The notes: generated by a model not told the origin, from the letters alone. A stretch of DNA of 43,020 bases from JBBRXJ01 sp038248505 (GCA_038248505.1 JBBRXJ010000018.1:1-43020); one strand, 5' to 3'; numbered from the stretch's first letter, positions 10,603-20,106 are shown. Translations and numbers: made by a program.

Positions 10603-11559
10603 TCATTTAACTCCTGCGCTAGTGAATATTTTACCCTGATACGTATCTCGTTCCTCTAATTTTCGTTCAAACCTCCGAAGTATCTCATCATTACGAACTA
10701 ATCCAAAGTTAGGGCCAGAAAGGAAACGAGGTGGTACTTCACCGGCAATACGTTCAATAATAATGCTTGGTTTTATTCGCTCAGCAATATCCACGCATAA
10801 TTCAACATATTCATCAAGACTAACAAAAGAATAATCATTTGGGTTCATTTTAAAATCGGTCTCCATCTGAGTATTTTTAATTATTTGGAGTTGATGGAAT
10901 TTAATACTGTATATATCAAATTGATTAAGCTGCGTGATATTTTCAAATATCATTTCACGAGTTTCACAAGGGAGGCCATTTATTAAATGAACTCCTGTTT
11001 TTATACCTGCGTTGGTGCATCTTCTAATGGCATCTAGTGATTGTTCATTGGTATGACCTCTGTTAATTCTAGTAAGGCTTTTATCATGACATGATTCAAT
11101 CCCTATTTCAATTACCACATAATAGTTCTTGCTTAGTTCTTTTAGTAAATTTATTGTTTTATCACTAATGCAGTCGGGTCTTGTTCCAATTACGATTCCT
11201 TTAACATTTGGATACGATAAGGCCTGATTGTATAGAAATTCAAGTCTGTCGGTTGATGCGTAGGTATTGCTAAAAGGTTGAAAATACACTAAATAGTTGG
11301 ATGCTCTGCGGTATCTAATTTTGTGAAATTCTATTCCCTCTGCTATTTGCTGATGCAGTGGCTTATTTGAGTCGCAATAAGATGGATTAAATGCTTCATT
11401 ATTACAAAAGGTACATCCTCCTGTACTAATGCTTCCATCGCGGTTAGGGCAGGTAAAGCCTGCATTTACTGAAATTTTTTGTACTCTACTACCAAATATT
11501 TTTACAAAATGATTAGCGTATGCATTATAACGCCTTGAATGCTCCCACGGAAAATTCAT
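10603..11559 (-). CDS. TIGR01212/YhcC-family radical SAM protein
   Basis: A radical SAM enzyme of 318 residues from the chosen start. The cluster motif CPNRDGSISTGGCTFC (C37, C49, C52) has the CX11CX2C spacing of the YhcC/TIGR01212 family rather than the usual CX3CX2C. The substrate is not established for this family; neighbours and homologues suggest RNA or sulfur-related chemistry only by association. I start at ATG 11559 (MNFPWEHSRRYN), which matches the usual N-terminus of Bacteroidota homologues and begins 10 bp after the upstream TPR gene. An in-frame ATG at 11586 would overlap that gene by 17 bp. It is likely co-transcribed with the TPR gene. Confidence 0.87.
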   Translation of the reverse strand: MNFPWEHSRRYNAYANHFVKIFGSRVQKISVNAGFTCPNRDGSISTGGCTFCNNEAFNPSYCDSNKPLHQQIAEGIEFHKIRYRRASNYLVYFQPFSNTYASTDRLEFLYNQALSYPNVKGIVIGTRPDCISDKTINLLKELSKNYYVVIEIGIESCHDKSLTRINRGHTNEQSLDAIRRCTNAGIKTGVHLINGLPCETREMIFENITQLNQFDIYSIKFHQLQIIKNTQMETDFKMNPNDYSFVSLDEYVELCVDIAERIKPSIIIERIAGEVPPRFLSGPNFGLVRNDEILRRFERKLEERDTYQGKIFTSAGVK

Positions 11560-11569
11560 TGTTTTCGTA

Positions 11570-12511
11570 TTATTCAGGAAAACCACATAATGGTTTCGTT
11601 TTCATCATAGCATTAAAATAACCTAGTTTCAATGCTTCCCTCCAATCTAGGCAGGCATCAGTTAAATTATTTTGTAACTCAAAACAATTTCCTCTCTGAA
11701 AATAAGCTTGTGCATATTGGCTATTTTTTTTAATAATAGTAGAGAAATCCCCAATTGCTGACTCATATTGTTTGAGATTCATTTTTGCTATGCCTCGTTG
11801 TAGTAATAGCGATTCATCTTCGGGCTTATATCTTAATGCTGAATTACAATCAATAATGCAACCCTCATTGTCTTTTAATAATAATTTAATATTCGCTCTT
11901 GTTGTTATTGCGTCAACATTAAAAGCATTTATCAATAACGAACTATCCATGTCAGCTAATGCTTCGGGGTATTTATAAATGGTGTAAAAAAGATATCCGC
12001 GATTAAAAAAGGCATCAGGATCATTGTGATTTAAGTGAATTGTTTTGTCAAAATCTTTTTGAGCATCAACATATTGACCTAAGCCAAAGCGAGCCACACC
12101 ACGATGTTTAAAATATACTGAATTGGTACTGTCAAGTTCAATTGCTTTAGAAAAATCACCAATAGCTTCAATATTCCTATCCAAATTAATATTTGCTAAT
12201 CCTCTATTATTATACACTTCTTTGCGAACTAATCCTAATTGAATAGCCGTGTCAAAATCTTGAATAGCATCAAAGTATTTTTTAAGGCTCATTTTTGCAA
12301 ATCCACGGTCATGATAGGCTTCGGAGTATTTGTTGTTGAGTTTCAGGGCCTGGTTCATATTATCAATGGCCGCCTGAAAATCCCCTCGTTTTATATCGCT
12401 TATTCCTTGATTGTAATAATCAACATCAGGACCATTACCATAAAATTGTGCATGAACAAGTTGTTGAGATAGCATCAATACAATGGCAAATGAAATTTTT
12501 AATCTTCTCAT
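11570..12511 (-). CDS. Exported tetratricopeptide-repeat protein
   Basis: A 313-residue periplasmic or envelope protein. A signal peptide (about 1-22, ending VHAQ) is followed by TPR repeats of about 34 residues across nearly the whole chain (36-300). Typical cores are EAYHDRGFAKMSLKKYFDAIQDFD and AYFQRGNCFELQNNLTDACLDW, giving around eight repeats. TPR arrays bind proteins; no enzymatic domain is present and no specific partner can be named. It is the first gene of a two-gene minus-strand unit with the radical SAM gene. That pairing need not be functional, since one product is exported and the other cytoplasmic. Confidence 0.8.
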   Translation of the reverse strand: MRRLKISFAIVLMLSQQLVHAQFYGNGPDVDYYNQGISDIKRGDFQAAIDNMNQALKLNNKYSEAYHDRGFAKMSLKKYFDAIQDFDTAIQLGLVRKEVYNNRGLANINLDRNIEAIGDFSKAIELDSTNSVYFKHRGVARFGLGQYVDAQKDFDKTIHLNHNDPDAFFNRGYLFYTIYKYPEALADMDSSLLINAFNVDAITTRANIKLLLKDNEGCIIDCNSALRYKPEDESLLLQRGIAKMNLKQYESAIGDFSTIIKKNSQYAQAYFQRGNCFELQNNLTDACLDWREALKLGYFNAMMKTKPLCGFPE

Positions 12512-12890
12512 AATGATTGAGTTTTAATATTTTTAAGTGATGTATATCTTCTTTTTTTTGTAAATATGTTAAATTATTTCGTTCTAAACAAAAACACTTT
12601 TTATTCTTACTATTTTAAGGAATCAATTATTAGCTTATTAAATCTATTTTATATTTAAACATTTAAAGATACATTTTATTAGCTGATCTTCCTTGAATTT
12701 ATTTTTTTAGTGATGAAATTGCTTAGCTGATACTATTATGAACTAATATTAACAAAATAATAAATTTTGCATTTTTGTATCTGTATGATAATTAAATTGA
12801 TAAATGAGTCGAGAAAAAATAACCTTAAATGAATTTGTGCTTTTTTTATTGAATCATCTAAATTATGTATTTTTGGTGAAATGCTTTAAT
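12512..12890. promoter_or_regulatory. Divergent intergenic region between TPR and GH78 genes
   Basis: About 380 bp of AT-rich noncoding DNA between divergently transcribed genes, so it must hold both promoters. TATTTTTG at 12868-12875 matches TAnnTTTG on the plus strand but would give a leader of only about 10 nt before ATG 12891, and no TTG lies at the usual distance. I see no clear minus-strand box, hairpin or RNA gene. An ATG at 12804 is in frame with GH78, but its 29 extra codons look like read-through of this AT-rich DNA. Confidence 0.45.
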
Positions 12891-15257
12891 ATGTTAAAAC
12901 TGTTTTTTGTTTTATTTTGCTTCTTATCAACGGTTTCCGGTCAGCCAATTTCTAAATCGATTTACAACGCAAATCAGTTTATATGGAAGGCTAAATGGAT
13001 TTCATACCCTGCCATTGATGGTAAGGATTATGGAGTATATCACTTTCGTAAAACGATTAATATTGCTGCTATTCCTGATAAGTTGATTGTGAATGTGAGT
13101 GCAGATAACCGATATCGCTTATACATTAATGGAAAAGCTGTGTCTATGGGACCTGAGCGTGGCGATATTCAACATTGGAAATATGAAACAGTCGATATTG
13201 CACCTTTTCTGAAAATAGGTAAAAATGTTATTGCTGCATTGGTATTTAATATGGGCGATAATATGCCAATGGCTCAGATTAGCTTACGTACCGCTTTTGT
13301 TTTTTCATTTAAAGATACTGCGTTTTCAAAATTCAATACTGGAATTAGTGATTGGAAAGTCATGCACAATAAAGCATATAGCCCTTTGTATTATGATTCT
13401 AAAGAATATTATGTTGTAGGGGTAAATGATCGGGTTGATGGCTCCCTTTATCCATGGGGCTGGGAAGAGATTGAATACGATGATCAAAATTGGACTATTG
13501 CAGAGAATGTTGCACAAAGTACTTTGTATGGTTTTATGGATGGACAAAAGTGGATGTTGGTTCCAAGAAGTATCGCTCCCATGGAAGAGTCACGTATTGA
13601 GATATCTAAGGTATTACGAAGTGAAGGTATTGATCTCTCAGCATCAATTAAATTTAATTCATCTTTTACAGTACCCGCCAATTCAAAAGTACAAATTTTG
13701 TTGGATCAAGAAAAATTGTCTATCGGTTATCCCGAGTTAATTGTTAATGCAGGCAAAGGTTCAAGCATTAAATTATCATTTGCAGAAGCACTATTTAAAA
13801 AAGATGATAAAGACCATCTGATAAAAGGAAACCGTAATGAGATTGAAGGGAAAACACTAATTGGAAATACAGATATTTTTCTTCCCGATGGGGGCGATAA
13901 CCGATTATTCAGGCCATTGTGGTTACGAACTTTTCGCTTTATCCAGATAGATATCGAAACAAAATCAGAGCCACTTATTATTAAAGATTTTTATCACATT
14001 TTCACAGCATATCCTTTTCAACGTAAGGCGAGTTTTGAATGTGATGATTCAACTCTAATGAAGATATGGGAAACCGGTTGGCTTACTGCGCGTATTTGTG
14101 CAGGTGAAACCTATTTTGATTGCCCATACTATGAACAGTTAATGTATGTTGGTGATACGCGCATTCAGGCATTAATTTCAATGTATTTAACGGGCGACGA
14201 TCGATTAGTTAGAAAAGCATTGAAAGAATTAGATAATAGCAGGCTGCCTTTAGGTTTAACACAGAGCCGATACCCTTCTTCTGGAATACAGATTATACCG
14301 CCTTTTTCTCTCTTTTGGGTGGATATGATTTACGATCATTATTCAATGCTTGCTGATACAGCGCTGGTAAATGAATATTTACCTGGTATTCGAACTGTTC
14401 TCGCTTGGTTTATTGAAAGGATTGATACCAGTGGTCTTTTTAAAAGTAATGAATGGTGGTACTTTACGGATTGGACACCTGCGTATACTCGCGGCACGCC
14501 GCATGGGGCTTATGATGGTGTTTCATCAGTTATAAATTTACAATTAGTTGCAGCACTTCAAAATGCTTCAGTTCTTTTTGATGCTGCGGGCAAAGCCTAT
14601 GAATCTGAACGATACGCTGCTTTAGCCGAATCTATTAATCAAAATGTGTATCGAACTTGTTTTGTGAATGAACGTTTTTTAATTGCGCAAACACCTCAAC
14701 AAGAACTTTTCAGTACTCATGCAAATATATTTGCAATTCTTACAGGATGTTTGCCTGATTCAATGTTCATACCTGTTTTAAATAAGCTAATTAATGACTC
14801 TTCTTTGATACCTTCTAGCATTTATTTTAAATTCTATCTCTTTAGAGCAATTGAAAAAGCGGGTAGAGGTGATTTGTTCTTATCTTTAATTGCTGATTGG
14901 AAGGAAATGCTTAATTTGGGAATGACAACCTTTGGAGAAGAACTTAATGAGCCTCGTTCGGATTGCCATGCATGGAGTGCTAGCCCTATTTATGAGTTTT
15001 TAAGACAAATTGCTGGAATTAAGCCTATTAGTGCTGGATTTCAAAGTGTACTTATTGAGCCACAGTTGGGTTATCTTAAACACATTAAAGTGGCAATGCC
15101 TTGTCCTAAGGGTACTATTGAGTTACTTTGCGATAGAAAAGGGAAAGAATCTGCATATATTGAAACATTCTTACCTGAAGGAATGACGGGGATTTTAAAG
15201 TGGAATGGAAAGGAGATAGAGTTAATTAGCGGAAAACAAGTTATATTTGTTAAGTAG
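12891..15257 (+). CDS. GH78-type alpha-L-rhamnosidase, secreted
   Basis: A bacterial alpha-L-rhamnosidase of 788 residues from the chosen start, removing terminal L-rhamnose from plant or bacterial glycans. I start at ATG 12891, because MLKLFFVLFCFLSTVSGQ is a clean signal peptide; the in-frame ATG at 12804 would bury it. An N-terminal beta-sandwich contains the rhamnosidase lectin-like pattern (NVSADNRYRLYINGKAVSMGP). The (alpha/alpha)6 barrel has the family signature DCPYYEQLMYVGDTR with D410 and E415. A second conserved acidic block is TFGEELNEPRSDCHAWSASP, where the catalytic base is expected. The next gene begins 64 bp downstream on the same strand, so the two are probably one unit. Confidence 0.9.
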   Translation: MLKLFFVLFCFLSTVSGQPISKSIYNANQFIWKAKWISYPAIDGKDYGVYHFRKTINIAAIPDKLIVNVSADNRYRLYINGKAVSMGPERGDIQHWKYETVDIAPFLKIGKNVIAALVFNMGDNMPMAQISLRTAFVFSFKDTAFSKFNTGISDWKVMHNKAYSPLYYDSKEYYVVGVNDRVDGSLYPWGWEEIEYDDQNWTIAENVAQSTLYGFMDGQKWMLVPRSIAPMEESRIEISKVLRSEGIDLSASIKFNSSFTVPANSKVQILLDQEKLSIGYPELIVNAGKGSSIKLSFAEALFKKDDKDHLIKGNRNEIEGKTLIGNTDIFLPDGGDNRLFRPLWLRTFRFIQIDIETKSEPLIIKDFYHIFTAYPFQRKASFECDDSTLMKIWETGWLTARICAGETYFDCPYYEQLMYVGDTRIQALISMYLTGDDRLVRKALKELDNSRLPLGLTQSRYPSSGIQIIPPFSLFWVDMIYDHYSMLADTALVNEYLPGIRTVLAWFIERIDTSGLFKSNEWWYFTDWTPAYTRGTPHGAYDGVSSVINLQLVAALQNASVLFDAAGKAYESERYAALAESINQNVYRTCFVNERFLIAQTPQQELFSTHANIFAILTGCLPDSMFIPVLNKLINDSSLIPSSIYFKFYLFRAIEKAGRGDLFLSLIADWKEMLNLGMTTFGEELNEPRSDCHAWSASPIYEFLRQIAGIKPISAGFQSVLIEPQLGYLKHIKVAMPCPKGTIELLCDRKGKESAYIETFLPEGMTGILKWNGKEIELISGKQVIFVK

Positions 15258-15321
15258 TAATTGTTGTCATTATTTATTGTTTTTTTTAAGGATACCATTA
15301 GAATTTTTTAAACATACTATT

Positions 15322-16647
15322 ATGAATAGATTTCAAAGCCTTATTCTTATTTCAGTTATTCTGATAAGCTCATCATGTAAGATGAATTCCAAAAAAGCTA
15401 TTGTTGCCGATGCTGATACCTCCTTTTCGATTTCAAAATTGCATCCGCGTTATTTGCAATACAAAGGAATTCCAGTTTTTCCTGCCGGTATATCTGTTAA
15501 TTTTAGTAATATAATTCAGCCTAAATTATTTTGTGAAAGCATTGCTCGAAGAGATATTCATTATTTAGTTGTAAATTTAAACATGGCTGATTCTTCAATA
15601 GATAAGCCATATCAAGTCATTAATACTAAATTTAATTTAGATAGTTTTAGCTCAAACTATTGGAATCGCCTAAATACACTACTTAGTTATAGTTCTAAGA
15701 ATAAAATCATGTTGCAACTTAATCTTTTTTTAGTCTCTGATGTTACAATAAATTCATGGGCGAATAATCCATTTAATCCTAAAAATAATTCCAATATTTT
15801 AAAATTAAATTCAAGTGATTTTTATAATACCATTGAATTATCGGATAGCATTACGTTTAATTATCAAAAACAATTTGTTCAAAAAATTGCTGAAGTAGTA
15901 AAACCATACGATAACATAATTTGTCAATTACTTACGGATGTCCCAACAGATGCTACATTGCAGTTAGGAGAAAAGCTTGCTCAGGCTTTTAAGGATATTA
16001 GTAAAGCTGTTCCATTAAGTATGAACTATAAATTCATGACTATTTATGATGAACAATTCATGTCTTTAATGAATGCATCAGGAAGTTTTTCCTTTTTAGA
16101 TATTTCAGCGAATGTTAGTGCTGAAAATCAAGAGTATAATGATAATTTCGGTTTTGCATATCATTTCATTTCTGATAAACCCAGACCCGTTATTGTAACT
16201 TCTTTGCCATATTTAAACGAGAGGAATACATTGATACAATCTTGTCAGAGCTTATTTGCAGGCGCTGCATCCGTTTCAATATTTCCCGTATTTTATGACA
16301 TGAATGCATCAGACAAAGTTCAAAATGTGCTAAAAACTTTAAAATCATTTTTAACAGAATATGATGTTTTTTCGGGTATTCCCGACACGCAAAGTAAATT
16401 GCTTAAAGAACGTGATGATAATGAAGCGTATCTTCATTATATAAAAGATGAGCAATATGCCGTTTTTTTTCCAGCTTCTGGCGAAGTGAAATTAGATTTG
16501 ACTGAGATAAAAGGAAAATTTATTTTAAGAAGTTTAGATATTTCAAAAGGTATTTGGTCTGAATCTATTGTAGTAAAAGGGAAACAGCTTGTTTTAATAA
16601 CTGGGAAATGTGATGGAGGATCAATAGTACTTCTAAGTAAAAAATAG
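15322..16647 (+). CDS. Lipoprotein resembling a catalytically degenerate glycoside hydrolase barrel
   Basis: A 441-residue lipoprotein (lipobox ISSSC, Cys19) from ATG 15322. A longer frame opening at 15247 would hide the signal peptide. The N-terminus (HPRYLQYKGIPVFPAGIS, ~41-58) resembles the opening of DUF4038/Apiosidase-type TIM barrels. The C-terminus (YAVFFPASGEVKLDLTEIKG, ~379-398) resembles the small beta domain annotated 'putative collagen-binding' that caps them. Where an acid/base Asn-Glu is expected, the sequence reads QLLTDVP (202-208). Where the nucleophile Glu is expected after a strand, it reads RPVIVTSLPY (288-297). Both catalytic glutamates therefore appear absent. It lies 64 bp after GH78 and may be a glycan-binding partner. 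Family assignment is inferred. Confidence 0.5.
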   Translation: MNRFQSLILISVILISSSCKMNSKKAIVADADTSFSISKLHPRYLQYKGIPVFPAGISVNFSNIIQPKLFCESIARRDIHYLVVNLNMADSSIDKPYQVINTKFNLDSFSSNYWNRLNTLLSYSSKNKIMLQLNLFLVSDVTINSWANNPFNPKNNSNILKLNSSDFYNTIELSDSITFNYQKQFVQKIAEVVKPYDNIICQLLTDVPTDATLQLGEKLAQAFKDISKAVPLSMNYKFMTIYDEQFMSLMNASGSFSFLDISANVSAENQEYNDNFGFAYHFISDKPRPVIVTSLPYLNERNTLIQSCQSLFAGAASVSIFPVFYDMNASDKVQNVLKTLKSFLTEYDVFSGIPDTQSKLLKERDDNEAYLHYIKDEQYAVFFPASGEVKLDLTEIKGKFILRSLDISKGIWSESIVVKGKQLVLITGKCDGGSIVLLSKK

Positions 16648-16685
16648 ATTTCAAGAATATAAAAACCTTTATTATTCGTTTTTTG

Positions 16686-16731
16686 TTATTCTTAATTATA
16701 CCCTTTGTTATTGTATATTTATTAAGAATAA
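16686..16731 (+). terminator. AT-rich inverted repeat after the lipoprotein gene
   Basis: TTATTCTTAAT (16686-16696) is repeated inverted at 16721-16731, an 11-bp perfect stem with a 24-nt loop, followed by a T-rich stretch. It sits 39 bp after the stop of the lipoprotein gene, where a terminator would be expected. The AT-only stem and large loop make it weak. Confidence 0.3.
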
Positions 16732-16933
16732 GATTTTTGTTTTATGCATACAAAATCATTAAACAAGAGAATTTTAGTATCGCGGTTGTTTCCCGTCATG
16801 TTTATTCGCTATAGTGCGTAAAGCTTGAGGTGATTTTCATGTAATTTGAATTATCCGTCTTATAAATGTGTTAATACGCAAATTATTGCTATTTTTCCGT
16901 ATTGGAATTTTATATGGTTTAATAAATTCTTGT

Positions 16934-18328
16934 ATGCCAGATAAGCAGATTGATAAATTGTTGAAGCAGATTTCGCGATTGGTAAAACAAAATCAAGATC
17001 TGGAAAAACAGCTAAAAGAACTTTCTTCACGCTATTTAACATTAGAGGCTCGTTATAAAGAGAGAGAAGTATTTATCGATAAATTATCAATTCCATCAAA
17101 CGCCTCAAAATACAAAAATCCATCAGACATATCAATAAATTTTGATTGTGTTACCGTTCTTTTTCTCAATTTACATGGCTTCTCTAAAAAGCCTAATGAA
17201 AAAGATTCAAATCATATGATGGAAGAACTCGATCATATTTACTATGAGTTTGATAATTTATTGCTTCAACATAATATTCATAGAATTAAGACGATTGGCG
17301 ATAGTTATTTATGTGCCGGTGGAATTCCAGTAAGAAATAGTACTAATCCTGTTGAGATAGTACTAACAGCATTATCAATGCGAAAATTTCTTGAAGAAAC
17401 TGAAGCTAAACAGTACAATAGCAAAATAATTTGGGATATAGGTTTTGGTATTCATACTGGAAGTGTTTCTGCAACTATTGATAATCATAAAAAAATAAAT
17501 TATGATATTAAAGGAGATACTGTAAATATTACTTCTCGTATTGAATCAGCTATTGAGATGCGAAAAATTGTAATCTCAGAAATGACCTACGAACTTATAA
17601 GAGAATTTTTTGATTGTGAATATTATGCTCGAATTCCAGTTAAAAATAAAGGCGAGATGGAGTTGTATGAAGTGGTAGGAATAAAAGCTGTTTTTTCAGA
17701 TGATAAAGTGACTCCTAATGACAAATTTTACACTCGTTTTTTATTAATGCAATTCGAAGATATGCAAGAGGTTTTGCTTAATCGGATTGAAAAAGAAATG
17801 CCCACTACAATGCATTATCATAATGTAAAGCATACGCTAGATGTAGTGACTCAGGCTGAACTTATCGGATTAGGCGAGGGTGTTAGTGATAGTGATATTT
17901 TAATGCTTAAAACAGCTGCTTTATTTCATGATATTGGTTATTTAAGAGGACATGAAGATCATGAAAATAATTCGGTGTACTTTGCAAAGGAATATCTCTC
18001 AAAATATGGTTATTCGGATTTGCAAATTCTGACAGTATCTGAGTTAATTTTGGCAACTAAAATGCCACCACAGCCAAAATCAAAAATTGAACAGATCATT
18101 TGTGATGCCGATCTTGATTACTTAGGTCGAACCGATTTTATTCCTGTATCAAATGCGCTTTATGAAGAACTAAAGGGTCAGAATAAAGTAGGCTCATTGA
18201 TTGATTGGAATAAGAAACAATTAGATTTTATCTCTGCTCATCAATATTTTACTGAAACAGCTCGCAGTCTACGTGAAGTAAATAAACAAAAGCAAATTCA
18301 GCGTTTAAGAGAGATGATGGAAAGCTAG
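16934..18328 (+). CDS. Class III nucleotide cyclase-like domain fused to an HD domain
   Basis: A 464-residue soluble protein from ATG 16934. The alternative ATG at 16868 adds a hydrophobic, lipobox-like leader that would export a nucleotide-using enzyme, so I reject it. Residues 5-50 form a coiled coil. Residues ~68-250 are a class III cyclase domain: K119 and D191 fit ATP specificity, D123 is the second metal Asp, and N198 and R202 are the transition-state pair. The first metal Asp of the usual F-x-D-x-x-G-F motif is Asn79 (VLFLNLHGF). Residues ~285-440 are an HD phosphohydrolase domain: H296/H300 (HYHNVKHT), H332-D333 (FHDIG) and an acidic DADLD at 391-395. It may make, sense or degrade a cyclic nucleotide. 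No operon partner is close. Confidence 0.78.
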   Translation: MPDKQIDKLLKQISRLVKQNQDLEKQLKELSSRYLTLEARYKEREVFIDKLSIPSNASKYKNPSDISINFDCVTVLFLNLHGFSKKPNEKDSNHMMEELDHIYYEFDNLLLQHNIHRIKTIGDSYLCAGGIPVRNSTNPVEIVLTALSMRKFLEETEAKQYNSKIIWDIGFGIHTGSVSATIDNHKKINYDIKGDTVNITSRIESAIEMRKIVISEMTYELIREFFDCEYYARIPVKNKGEMELYEVVGIKAVFSDDKVTPNDKFYTRFLLMQFEDMQEVLLNRIEKEMPTTMHYHNVKHTLDVVTQAELIGLGEGVSDSDILMLKTAALFHDIGYLRGHEDHENNSVYFAKEYLSKYGYSDLQILTVSELILATKMPPQPKSKIEQIICDADLDYLGRTDFIPVSNALYEELKGQNKVGSLIDWNKKQLDFISAHQYFTETARSLREVNKQKQIQRLREMMES

Positions 18329-18404
18329 AGCCTTTTTTATCTCTTATTATAATGAATCTTTGTTTATTTCAATTGAAATGTCAATTCTATTCGCTTAAAT
18401 TTTT

Positions 18405-18412
18405 TACTTTTG
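18405..18412 (+). promoter_or_regulatory. Bacteroidota -7 promoter box for the ABC-F gene
   Basis: TACTTTTG matches TAnnTTTG exactly and sits 90 bp before the ABC-F start codon, giving a leader of about 80 nt. A matching -33 TTG is not at the standard distance, so the call rests on the -7 element and its context. Confidence 0.5.
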
Positions 18413-18501
18413 TGGCCATTTATGAAAGTGGGGATTTGTTTGTAAATAGCTTTAAGCTACAGTGTTGTGTATATTTGGTTTAATTTGTAAAAATATTTTT
18501 A

Positions 18502-20106
18502 ATGATAACGGTATCTGATCTTAGTATTCAATTTGGTAAACGCATCTTATTTCAAGATGTAAATTTGAAATTTACAGCAGGCAATGTTTATGGGGTAATT
18601 GGCGCCAATGGTGCTGGTAAATCTACATTTCTTAAAATGCTTTACGGCGAAGTGCCTTGTTCGAAAGGAAATGTTTCCTTTGGCAAGAATGAACGATTAT
18701 CCGTTCTTAAACAAAACCATTTTGAGTTTGATGAATATACGGTATTGCAAACCGTGTTAATGGGGCATTCAGAGCTTGCAAAAATTACAAGTGAAAAGGA
18801 TGCGCTATATGCCAAACCCGATTTTTCAGAAGCTGATGGAATACGGGTATCTGATCTGGAGGAGCAATTTGCTGAAATGGATGGTTGGAATGCCGAAAGT
18901 AACGCTGCAAATCTTTTAAGTGGTCTTGGTATTAAAGAAGAGCTCCATTATAAATCGATGAAAGAACTTAACGGTAAAGAAAAAGTTAAAGTTCTATTAG
19001 CACAAGCTTTGTTTGGAAAACCTGATAATCTGCTTCTTGATGAGCCTACGAATGACTTAGATTTGGACACAGTTAATTGGCTCGAAAATTATTTAGCAAA
19101 TTTCAATAATACTGTTTTAGTTGTTTCTCACGACAGACATTTTTTAGATTCTATCTGTACACACATCGTTGATATTGATTTTAGTAAAGTCCAAATGTTT
19201 TCAGGTAATTATACTTTTTGGTATGAATCGAGTCAGCTTGCATTAAAACAACAACAAGCTCTAAATAAAAAGTCAGAAGAAAAGATTAAAGAATTAAAAG
19301 AATTTATTGCGAGTTTTAGTGCTAATGTTTCAAAATCAAAACAAACTACGAGTCGTAAGAAAATGATTGAAAAGCTTAATTTTGAGGAAATTCAGCCTTC
19401 AACAAGAAAATACCCTGGAATCATTTTTACCCCTGGACGTGAACCTGGTAATAATATTTTAGAAGTAAAGAATCTATCAAAAACAATTGAGGGAAAGGTA
19501 ATGTTCAAGGATCTTAGCTTTTCAATGCAGAAAAATGATAAAATTATTTTTCTTTCAAAAGATACTCGTGCCATGACTACCTTTTTTGAAATTATTAAAG
19601 GACATATGCAGCCTGATAGCGGGACTTTTGAATGGGGACAAACGATTGTTAAAACCTATTTGCCTTTTGAATATGAAGCTTTATTTCAAAAAGATATTAC
19701 ACTTGTTGAATGGCTTGCTCAATATTCCGAAGATACTAGCGAATTGTATCTGCGCGGATTTCTCGGTAAAATGCTTTTCTCAGGTGAGGAAATTTTTAAG
19801 AAGACCAATGTGCTTTCTGGCGGCGAAAAGGTTCGTTGTATGATTGCACGTATGATGATTCGTAATGCAAATGTGATGATTCTTGATGCTCCAACAAATC
19901 ATTTGGATCTTGAATCTATTCAGGCATTCAACAATACCTTAATAAAGTTTAAAGGAAATTTGCTTATGTCATCGCACGATCATGAATTTATTGAAACAGT
20001 TTGCAATCGGGTAATAGAGTTTACACCTAAAGGGAATATTGATAAAATTATGAATTATGATGATTATATTACCGACGAACGAATAATTGAATTAAGAAAA
20101 ATTTAA
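18502..20106 (+). CDS. ABC-F ATPase, YbiT type, with a degenerate second ATPase domain
   Basis: A 534-residue soluble ABC-F protein; this family binds ribosomes and modulates translation. It has no membrane segments. Domain 1 has an intact Walker A (GANGAGKST, 34-42), Walker B with catalytic E181 (LLLDEPTNDLD) and switch H210, but its signature is ELNGKEK (155-161) instead of LSGGQ. The inter-domain linker with charged helices spans ~235-300 and includes the YbiT-like SFSANVSKSKQTTSRKK. Domain 2 keeps LSGGEK (438-443) but lacks Walker A (LSKDTRAMTT, 351-360), and its Walker B reads ILDAPTNHLD, with Ala463 at the catalytic Glu position. The domain 1 Walker motifs and domain 2 signature form one complete site; the other composite site has lost all three elements. 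Confidence 0.92.
   Translation: MITVSDLSIQFGKRILFQDVNLKFTAGNVYGVIGANGAGKSTFLKMLYGEVPCSKGNVSFGKNERLSVLKQNHFEFDEYTVLQTVLMGHSELAKITSEKDALYAKPDFSEADGIRVSDLEEQFAEMDGWNAESNAANLLSGLGIKEELHYKSMKELNGKEKVKVLLAQALFGKPDNLLLDEPTNDLDLDTVNWLENYLANFNNTVLVVSHDRHFLDSICTHIVDIDFSKVQMFSGNYTFWYESSQLALKQQQALNKKSEEKIKELKEFIASFSANVSKSKQTTSRKKMIEKLNFEEIQPSTRKYPGIIFTPGREPGNNILEVKNLSKTIEGKVMFKDLSFSMQKNDKIIFLSKDTRAMTTFFEIIKGHMQPDSGTFEWGQTIVKTYLPFEYEALFQKDITLVEWLAQYSEDTSELYLRGFLGKMLFSGEEIFKKTNVLSGGEKVRCMIARMMIRNANVMILDAPTNHLDLESIQAFNNTLIKFKGNLLMSSHDHEFIETVCNRVIEFTPKGNIDKIMNYDDYITDERIIELRKI

Noticed and set aside
10603..11559. Radical SAM gene as the missing third AmmeMemoRadiSam component
   Set aside because: Its CX11CX2C cluster motif places it in the YhcC/TIGR01212 family, and it is 25 kb from the fusion gene.
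12804..12890. Upstream ATG extending the GH78 protein by 29 residues
   Set aside because: The extension precedes a complete signal peptide and derives from AT-rich spacer.
16868..16933. Upstream ATG giving the cyclase-HD protein a lipobox-like leader
   Set aside because: Export would separate a nucleotide enzyme from its substrate; ATG 16934 begins the coiled coil directly.
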